Shown in pieces: positions 13,146 through 18,920 of a stretch of 18,920 nucleotides of DNA (positions within the stretch are counted from its first letter, which is position 1; the number at the start of each line of letters is the position of its first letter). The position numbers and the translations under genes are program-made. The DNA is from an uncultured Lachnospiraceae bacterium (GTDB lineage Bacteria > Bacillota > Clostridia > Lachnospirales > Lachnospiraceae): assembly GCA_905236585.1 (NCBI GenBank), contig CAJOQZ010000231.1:1-18920 (forward strand), written 5' to 3'. Under the pieces are notes generated by a model. That model worked only from the letters and a program-made list of their open reading frames with translations. It was not told where the DNA came from and ran no database searches.

Positions 13146-13865
13146 TTAGATCATCTCCACCAGCCGCTGTACGATTGACGCGCACCGGGATGCCGCCATT
13201 GCCTGAAATTCCGCAAAGGAGATTTCCTCCGAGTCGTCCGCCTTATCCGAAATCGCCCGGATGATGACGAAGGGAACGCCGCTGATATAACAGGTCTGGG
13301 CGATTGCTGCGCCCTCCATTTCCGTGCACATCCCGGAAAAATCCGAAACGATCTGCTCTTTTTTCTCATGGGAGGCAATGAACTGATCCCCGGAGCATAT
13401 CCGTCCCTCGAACACGCCCGCCTCCGGCGCCGCTTCCGCCGCCGCTTTTGCCGCGGCTTTCCGCAAAACCTCTGACGCCGGAAACGCGTACTTTCCGGTA
13501 TAAGGAATCTCGCCCTTTTGGAAACCCAACTGCGTAATATCAAAATCATGCTGCACCGCGTCCGTGGAAATAACGATGTCTCCGATGTTGATGGACGCAT
13601 CCAAAGAGCCCGCCACGCCGGTATTGATGATCGTTTTCGCGTCGAATAAATGAATCAGCGAATGTGTACATAACGCGGCATGTACTTTTCCGATCCCGCA
13701 CTGCACCACGACAACCGCCCGCTCATGCAGCGTGCCGCGGCAGAACTCCATCCCCGCAACCGACACCGTCTCGTCGATACGCATCGCCGCCTTCAGACTT
13801 TTGACCTCTTCTTCCATCGCACCGATAATCCCAATCGGTTCGATGTTTTTCTTTTCGCTTTCCAT
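13146..13865 (-). CDS. mtnN: 5'-methylthioadenosine/S-adenosylhomocysteine nucleosidase (239 aa)
   Basis: The enzyme hydrolyses methylthioadenosine and S-adenosylhomocysteine to adenine and the thioribose or ribosylhomocysteine in the cytoplasm, serving methionine salvage and removal of a methyltransferase inhibitor, and forming the LuxS substrate. IGIIGAMEEEV (residues 11-21, catalytic E20), NTGVAGSLD (81-89), CTEMEGAAIAQ (180-190, catalytic E184) and RAISDKADD (203-211, catalytic D207) match the family. Length is normal, with a 6-residue N-terminal extension. The ribosome binding site is AAGGAGAGGG. It lies 87 nt downstream of the secreted protein gene without a clear terminator or promoter between, so it may be co-transcribed, although the functions seem unrelated. 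Confidence 0.94.
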   Translation of the reverse strand: MESEKKNIEPIGIIGAMEEEVKSLKAAMRIDETVSVAGMEFCRGTLHERAVVVVQCGIGKVHAALCTHSLIHLFDAKTIINTGVAGSLDASINIGDIVISTDAVQHDFDITQLGFQKGEIPYTGKYAFPASEVLRKAAAKAAAEAAPEAGVFEGRICSGDQFIASHEKKEQIVSDFSGMCTEMEGAAIAQTCYISGVPFVIIRAISDKADDSEEISFAEFQAMAASRCASIVQRLVEMI

Positions 13866-13952
13866 GTCTCACCCTCTCCTTCGGAACTGCTGCCGAACTA
13901 ACTATCATCTCAACCTGCCTTCCCACGCATCCGCGATATGAGCAAGGTTCCT

Positions 13953-15257
13953 TTACGGCTTTTTCAACTGCCCGCTTTTTAACAGTTGCAGCATCGCGAT
14001 ATTCTGCGCCGCCGTGCCGGAATAGCCGGTGATGTCGTTAGCCGCCGCAATCTGCGCACGAAAACTTTTCGACGTATTCGACTCGCCTACCGCCTTAAGC
14101 GCATCCACAATGCTGTGTCCGCCCCCGGTATACGCCGAATAATACTCCACCGCAGGCGTCTCCGTCGCTTCGGGAACCGTTACCGTTGTTTCGGGAGTCA
14201 CAACCGTCGTCGTCGGCTGCGTAACCTCCGCCGCAGGCGTCAATCCGATCTCGTCGCTCCCGATCGCGTGGTTATATGTATTTACAAGCGTCTGTGCACT
14301 GGAAAGCGTCGTAACGATGATCGCAACCGGCGAATAACTGTTGAAATGCGCCGTCAATTTCCCGGCGGAGGTGACCTTTACATACTGCGCCGTAATGCCG
14401 TCCTCGTCTTCCGTTTTGCCGGTGTAATGGAGCACGATGCAGTAGCCGTCGTCCCCCATTCCTTCCAACGCCTCCTCCTGGAGTTTGAACGTAATGTCGC
14501 CCGGTTCGTCCGCCTTGAGCGTAAAGTAATAAATTCCGGCAATATCCGCCGACGTTCCTTTTCCTTTTACGTCTTCGCCATTCACCAGTTTAATATAATT
14601 CTTGACAAATTCCTTTACCGCCGGGGTAATGCCGTTCTCCTCAATGTTCTCTTTGTCATCCCCTGCAACGACGGAAATCTTTGCGCCGCTTGCTCCGGTC
14701 ATTATTATTTTTCCGGCGTCGAGTCCGTCCTGCGCATTCCCGATTACGGTCTTGGTTACGGAATTGACGATTTTCGCGTCAAATCCGCCTTTTTTCGTCC
14801 AAGCGCCGAACACCGCAGGATCTACCTTGGATTTGATAAAAGCAAACGGAGAAAAACTATCTGTTTTGATCGTTACGCTGCCCGCCGCTACCGCTGATAC
14901 CGTAACCGGTGACCACTTCGAATCCGCATAATGCAAAGCGACAACCGGATCGCCCGCCGCTACGGAAAGTCCGCTGATGGTCGCCGAATATAATCCGTCG
15001 GAGCCTTTTTCCACCCCGTCATTCTTCGTCAGTTCATATACCCCTATGACCGTTCCCTTGATGGCGTCCGAAAGCGTTTTAATCTCTTTTGTCCGATCGC
15101 CGGACGCGTCCTTCACAGTTACTTCCGCCGATGTCACCGTGTTCGTTCCGGCTGTATCCGCCAGTACGGTCTGCACCGGGACAAACGCCGCCACGGTCGC
15201 AAGCGCCATTGCAATGCTCAAAAAAAACACACCAATCCTTTTACCCGTTTTCGTCAT
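13953..15257 (-). CDS. Secreted protein with two related beta domains and a C-terminal wall-binding-like motif (434 aa)
   Basis: ATG 15257 is preferred over the in-frame ATG 15299 because AGGAGG lies 9 nt upstream and a signal peptide starts directly (MTKTGKRIGVFFLSIAMALA, cleavage after VLA at 33). The body has two copies of a pattern that ends in VVALHY ... TIKTDSFSPFAFIK and CIVLHYTG ... LTAHFNSYSPVAIIV, an apparent internal duplication. A Pro/Thr linker (about residues 320-350) leads to a C-terminal 55-residue segment (HSIVDALKAVGESNTSKSFR, then ANDITGYSGTAAQNIAMLQL). That segment resembles, from memory, a repeat at the ends of phage endolysins and wall proteins. No catalytic residues and no LPXTG motif are seen. 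It is probably a surface protein; the role is unknown. Confidence 0.8.
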   Translation of the reverse strand: MTKTGKRIGVFFLSIAMALATVAAFVPVQTVLADTAGTNTVTSAEVTVKDASGDRTKEIKTLSDAIKGTVIGVYELTKNDGVEKGSDGLYSATISGLSVAAGDPVVALHYADSKWSPVTVSAVAAGSVTIKTDSFSPFAFIKSKVDPAVFGAWTKKGGFDAKIVNSVTKTVIGNAQDGLDAGKIIMTGASGAKISVVAGDDKENIEENGITPAVKEFVKNYIKLVNGEDVKGKGTSADIAGIYYFTLKADEPGDITFKLQEEALEGMGDDGYCIVLHYTGKTEDEDGITAQYVKVTSAGKLTAHFNSYSPVAIIVTTLSSAQTLVNTYNHAIGSDEIGLTPAAEVTQPTTTVVTPETTVTVPEATETPAVEYYSAYTGGGHSIVDALKAVGESNTSKSFRAQIAAANDITGYSGTAAQNIAMLQLLKSGQLKKP

Positions 15258-15297
15258 GTCAACTGCCCTCCTGACTGCGAAAAACAATATCACAGTC

Positions 15298-15340
15298 ATT
15301 ATATCGACATACTTGAGAGAAAATTTAAGTCAAAATTATA
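15298..15340 (-). promoter_or_regulatory. Possible -10 elements for the secreted beta-domain protein gene
   Basis: Two exact TATAAT boxes lie on the minus strand, at 15340-15335 and 15303-15298. Neither has a good -35 at 16-18 nt. Transcription of the secreted protein gene probably starts from one of them, helped by an activator or an AT-rich region. Confidence 0.35.
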
Positions 15341-15351
15341 CTAAATTAGAT

Positions 15352-15413
15352 CAAACAATCTTAAGCGTGAGGATGAGGGTCAGTCTTGCCGTCGAACACT
15401 TAAGATTTGTTTG
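15352..15413. promoter_or_regulatory. Near-perfect inverted repeat in the divergent control region
   Basis: The left arm (15352-15369, CAAACAATCTTAAGCGTG) and right arm (15397-15413, CACTTAAGATTTGTTTG) pair over about 16 bp with one single-base bulge in each arm, separated by 27 nt. It lies between the secreted beta-domain gene and the histidine kinase gene, upstream of the promoter elements on both sides. It fits a regulator binding two half sites, for either or both genes. Confidence 0.6.
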
Positions 15414-15439
15414 TTCTCAAACGATAATGTTTATGCCTG

Positions 15440-15468
15440 TTGCGGACAGATGCTAAGAGTGCTATGAT
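15440..15468 (+). promoter_or_regulatory. Sigma-A promoter of the histidine kinase operon
   Basis: TTGCGG (15440-15445) and TATGAT (15463-15468) are separated by 17 nt. The start falls near 15475, giving a leader of about 57 nt before the chosen ATG at 15532. Confidence 0.65.
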
Positions 15469-15531
15469 ATTCGTGTTCTGTTTTTTATGAAAAAACGGTA
15501 TGGGGGAATGGCAACAAAGGGGGAGCCTATC

Positions 15532-18132
15532 ATGTCCGTTCGGAAGAAAACGCTCTTTGCCGCAATGATCGCAGGCTTATGTATCACAGCCTCCGCCGCC
15601 AGCGTAGGGGAATATGAACTGATGGAGTTTCTTCATCCCGCGACGATCCTGCTGGCGTTTTTACTGCTGTGTTCCAATCTTCGACGCTTAGGCCCGCACA
15701 AGGCATCTACCTTTTACATCGGTCTTGGCTTTCTGTGCCTCATCGCGGCGGAGTCTGCGCGTTTTATCAACCGCTGGCTTTTGCACACGGCTCCATATAC
15801 GCCCTTGATCCGCCTCATCTATGTTCTGCCGAGCGTTTTTTTCGCCATCAATGAGACGATCTTTTTCCATAAGAAACTTTCCGGCAGAAGCCGCGACCTG
15901 TCATATGTCTACACCAATTCATTTTGTTTTTCCATGATCGGCATGATCGCATTCTGCCGGGCGTTTCTGATCGCGGTCGGAGGCATCAGGGACTACACGC
16001 AGCTCGCCTTTCTCATCATCATGTTTTTCGGCGTCTACGTCGCTGTCATGTGTCTGCAGACGTTCTTTATCATAGGAAAAGCGCAGATGTTCCGGGAAAC
16101 GCTTCTCATCACCGGCGCCATGTTCTTCTACGAACTCTTGGACATCCGGTATCTGTTCGTCCTCGCCATCAGCAGGGAACCGGACAGAATTTTTTTGGAC
16201 ATTGTTTATCTGCTCCTTGTCGTGCTGATGGCGGCAGGCGTAACGATCCAGACCGAAAAAGGCTATGAATTTGAATTTCTAAAACGCGAACACAACGAGA
16301 AGACGATCCGAAGAACCATCATCGTAAGCCTTGCCATCATCACGGCGGCAGTACTGCTTGCCCTTACCGGTGCAATCCACGGGACGGACGCGTCCTATAT
16401 CGTCATCGTCCTCATGGCAAATCTCATCATGAGTTACCTGCTCTATGTCGGAGAACTGCGCGAACAGGAAAACGAGAAACTCGAACAGATGGTGCAGATG
16501 AAAACACGGGAACTGACCGTTGCCAACGTACAGCTTCTGACGGCGAAGGCAGCCGCGGAGGATGCCAGCAAGGCAAAAAGCGATTTTCACGCCAATATGT
16601 CCCACGAGATCCGCACCCCCATCAACGCGATCCTCGGCATGAATGAACTGCTGCTGCGCGAGATCACCGACCCCCTCCAGCGTAAATACGCCTTCAACAT
16701 TCAGCGGGCGGGCAAGGCGCTTCTGTCCCAGGTCAACGACATCCTTGATTTTTCCAGAATTGAAGCCGGAAAAATGGAACTGGTAAATGACGAATACGAC
16801 CTTGCAATGACATTAGGGGATATCGCCGGTCTGATCAGTTCCCGCGCCGCACAAAAAGGTCTTTCTTTTGTCACGGACATAAACGAAACCATTCCCCACG
16901 CGCTCTATGGAGATTCCGTTCGGATATCCCAGGTCATTACCAATCTGCTGACCAACGCGGTCAAATATACCCGTGAAGGTCATGTAATTTTGCAGGTGAA
17001 TTATCAGAAAGCGGACGCGGAGCACATCGACCTCCATGTTGCGGTAAAAGACACCGGCATCGGCATCAAAGAGGCGGACATAGCAAAAATCTTCCATCCT
17101 TTCGAACGCGTTGACGAGATCCGCAACAAAACCATCGAAGGAACCGGACTCGGCATGAATATCGTCTTGAGGCTTCTTGCCATGATGGACAGCGGCCTTG
17201 ATGTGGAAAGCGAATACGGCAAAGGCAGCGTCTTCTCATTTTCAATCCGGCAGAAAGTCCTTAACTGGGAACCCCTGGGCGCCGTTTCGCTTGCCGCCGA
17301 AGAACAGGCCGAGAAGCCTACCGTCTACCACAGCGCTTTTTTCGCGCCGGACGCAAAACTGCTTTTAGTAGACGATACGGAAATGAACCTCATGGTTGTC
17401 AAAGGGCTGCTGCAGAATACCGGGCTTTCCATTGATACCGCCGCAGACGGCAAACAGGCGCTGTCCATGACGGAGAAAAAGGAATACGACATTCTAATGA
17501 TCGATCATCGGATGCCGGTAATGGACGGGATGGAAATGATCGAAAAACTTCGGGCGAACCGCTATAATCCGAACAGCGCAAAGCCCTGCGTGGTATTGAC
17601 CGCAAATGCGGTAGCAGGGGCAAAAGACGACTACCTTGCCGCCGGATTCGACGACTACCTTGTAAAGCCGGTCAACGGAAGCCGCTTAGAGTTGACGCTT
17701 CGAAAATATCTGCCGCCGGAAAAGGTAAAAGAAACGGATCAAAGCGCTGCTGCGCCGGTCGACATGGAGCCGGATCTTGCCGCCTTGGAAGAAAACGGAT
17801 ACTTGAATGTACGGGAAGGCATTGAATATGCCGGTTCAATGGGGATGTACCGGAGGCTTTTGCACCTTTTCGTCGACACCTTGGACGAGAAATCCGAGGA
17901 AATCCGCACCCATTATGAGAAAGCCAACTGGCCGGACTACCAGACCAAGGTACACGCATTAAAAAGTTCCGCCAAGATCATGGGGGCGGAGGAACTGTCG
18001 AACCGCGCCCGCGCATTGGAACTTGCCGCAAAAGATAAGGACTACGACTATATCCGCGAGCACACCGGCGACGTGCTTGCCTTCTATAAATCCTATCGGG
18101 AAAAAATCCGCCTGTCGGAAGAACAACTATAA
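15532..18132 (+). CDS. Membrane-bound hybrid histidine kinase with receiver and Hpt domains (866 aa)
   Basis: ATG 15532 is chosen over in-frame ATGs at 15487 and 15508 because GGGGGAG lies 6 nt before it. The N-terminus has about seven or eight membrane helices with no evident binding domain (residues 8-305), then a coiled coil (about 306-350). The HisKA domain has SHEIRTPINAILG (phospho-acceptor H358). The ATPase domain has NLLTNAVKYT (N475), DTGIGI (507-512) and GTGLGM (537-542). The receiver (608-730) has paired acids D614/D615, acceptor D658 (IDHRMP) and K712. The Hpt domain has KVHALKSSAKIMG (H808). All phosphorelay residues are intact, so phosphate can pass His-Asp-His and then to an unlinked response regulator. 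No such regulator is adjacent. The HTH gene 29 nt downstream is probably in the same operon. Confidence 0.93.
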   Translation: MSVRKKTLFAAMIAGLCITASAASVGEYELMEFLHPATILLAFLLLCSNLRRLGPHKASTFYIGLGFLCLIAAESARFINRWLLHTAPYTPLIRLIYVLPSVFFAINETIFFHKKLSGRSRDLSYVYTNSFCFSMIGMIAFCRAFLIAVGGIRDYTQLAFLIIMFFGVYVAVMCLQTFFIIGKAQMFRETLLITGAMFFYELLDIRYLFVLAISREPDRIFLDIVYLLLVVLMAAGVTIQTEKGYEFEFLKREHNEKTIRRTIIVSLAIITAAVLLALTGAIHGTDASYIVIVLMANLIMSYLLYVGELREQENEKLEQMVQMKTRELTVANVQLLTAKAAAEDASKAKSDFHANMSHEIRTPINAILGMNELLLREITDPLQRKYAFNIQRAGKALLSQVNDILDFSRIEAGKMELVNDEYDLAMTLGDIAGLISSRAAQKGLSFVTDINETIPHALYGDSVRISQVITNLLTNAVKYTREGHVILQVNYQKADAEHIDLHVAVKDTGIGIKEADIAKIFHPFERVDEIRNKTIEGTGLGMNIVLRLLAMMDSGLDVESEYGKGSVFSFSIRQKVLNWEPLGAVSLAAEEQAEKPTVYHSAFFAPDAKLLLVDDTEMNLMVVKGLLQNTGLSIDTAADGKQALSMTEKKEYDILMIDHRMPVMDGMEMIEKLRANRYNPNSAKPCVVLTANAVAGAKDDYLAAGFDDYLVKPVNGSRLELTLRKYLPPEKVKETDQSAAAPVDMEPDLAALEENGYLNVREGIEYAGSMGMYRRLLHLFVDTLDEKSEEIRTHYEKANWPDYQTKVHALKSSAKIMGAEELSNRARALELAAKDKDYDYIREHTGDVLAFYKSYREKIRLSEEQL

Positions 18133-18161
18133 ACGCTTCAAAAAAAGGACGCACAGCCGCT

Positions 18162-18920
18162 ATGTTTTCAGAAAAAATCGATCTTGTCCTATCCAAACTC
18201 GAGATCACCCAATCGGAATTTGCCAATTACTCCGGCTTCGACCGGACCAATATCAGCCATTTGAAAAAAAGGAACATCCGCTCGACCAATACCAAAACCA
18301 TCCACAAACTCATCAACGGCATCCTTTCGTACGCCGATACGCATAACCGTTTGGAGGAGATTGCGCTGCTTTTGGGACGACCTGATATCACCACCCCCGA
18401 AGAGGCGCGGCGGCTTCTTTCCGATTGGCTTTTTAACGAGGGGGACGACGAAGCGGCAAACGAAAAACCGGCTCCTTCCGGTTTTCGCGAGCGGCTGAAC
18501 CTCGCTTTATCTTTTACGGATCTTAACAACCGCCAGTTAAGTAAACGGATGCATATCGACTCTTCCTTAATCAGCCGCTACCGTTCCGGCAACCGGACGC
18601 TTTCCGCCGCATCCGAAACCGCCGAGCAGTTGACCGAAATTCTGTTTTCGCAGATCGCAGAGGGCGGTCATATGGCGGAACTTGCGAACGCTATGGGGTC
18701 TCATCCCGATACGCCAAGCATGGAGCAGTTCCGCGAATGGCTCTTCGACGAACAGGGCGCACGCAATCAGCAGTCCCATTTCGCGGAGCGTTTCCTTTCG
18801 GCGTTCGATTCTTTTTCCGCGGAAACAGGCGTCGACCTTCCCTCTTTTGAGGACGCTTATCCTGAAACGGCTCGTTCGGATCTTCGCACCATTTATTACG
18901 GACACGGCGGTTTGCAGGAC
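18162..18920 (+). CDS. Regulator with a duplicated helix-turn-helix module, 3' end outside window
   Basis: The reading frame is open from ATG 18162 to the right edge (253 residues). Two Cro/C1-like HTH motifs are seen: ITQSEFANYSGFDRTNISHL (residues 15-34) and NNRQLSKRMHIDSSLISRYR (122-141). Each is followed by a helical stretch ending in a matching motif (RRLLSDWLFNEG, 83-94; EQFREWLFDEQG, 188-199), so the protein is built from two repeats of about 93-95 residues. A third repeat may begin at HFAERFLSAFDSF (206-218). It has no receiver domain. The ribosome binding site is AAAGGA with a long 12-nt gap. Its place after the histidine kinase suggests a shared pathway, but direct phosphotransfer is not possible with the part seen. 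Confidence 0.85.
   Translation, partial: MFSEKIDLVLSKLEITQSEFANYSGFDRTNISHLKKRNIRSTNTKTIHKLINGILSYADTHNRLEEIALLLGRPDITTPEEARRLLSDWLFNEGDDEAANEKPAPSGFRERLNLALSFTDLNNRQLSKRMHIDSSLISRYRSGNRTLSAASETAEQLTEILFSQIAEGGHMAELANAMGSHPDTPSMEQFREWLFDEQGARNQQSHFAERFLSAFDSFSAETGVDLPSFEDAYPETARSDLRTIYYGHGGLQD

Noticed and set aside
13986..14897. A plus-strand open frame of about 300 codons
   Set aside because: It lies antisense to the secreted beta-domain gene, has an Arg-rich product without any recognisable domain, and lacks a ribosome binding site.

Overview
The window looks like a chromosomal segment of a motile, Gram-positive anaerobe of the Clostridia, most likely Lachnospiraceae. This rests on a SigI/RsgI sigma/anti-sigma pair, a flagellin, a two-component-type propeller sensor, several zinc-ribbon membrane proteins, strong AGGAGG-type ribosome binding sites and clear sigma-A promoters. 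I see no rRNA, tRNA, CRISPR array, transposase or phage gene. Most genes are on the minus strand; three are on the plus strand.

Layout from left to right. (1) 1-1897, minus: N-terminal part of a secreted beta-propeller sensor that runs off the left edge. (2) 2010-2777, minus: a short flagellin with unusual termini, its own sigma-A promoter and a terminator. (3) 2959-6098, minus: a three-gene unit in the order secreted methionine-rich SLH-like repeat protein, SigI-type sigma factor, RsgI-type anti-sigma factor. The first two genes overlap by 59 nt and the last two are 1 nt apart. (4) 6099-6620: a 520-nt gene-free stretch with three tandem ~90-bp repeats, each carrying a hairpin whose arms show paired base changes. 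A fourth, inverted copy forms the core of the terminator of the next operon. (5) 6621-8802, minus: zinc-ribbon membrane protein, shikimate-kinase-like P-loop kinase and VanZ-like protein, with overlapping stops and starts and one sigma-A promoter at 8852-8880. (6) 8942-12385, minus: a 43-aa membrane peptide, a 903-aa membrane/secreted protein and a soluble zinc-ribbon protein, together an uncharacterised operon. (7) 12386-13074: a helically phased TTGTAA array, a promoter, a perfect 13-bp inverted repeat and a DUF3592-like membrane protein on the plus strand. (8) 13146-15257, minus: MTA/SAH nucleosidase and a secreted two-domain beta protein. (9) 15258-18920: a divergent control region with a near-perfect inverted repeat, then a plus-strand operon of a hybrid histidine kinase and a duplicated-HTH regulator cut by the right edge.

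The genes suggest a surface and signalling region. The best candidates for something undescribed are the SLH-like/SigI/RsgI unit with its upstream hairpin array, and the small peptide/903-aa/zinc-ribbon operon beside the phased repeat array. All function statements come from reading the sequence and recalling families; no database search was run.
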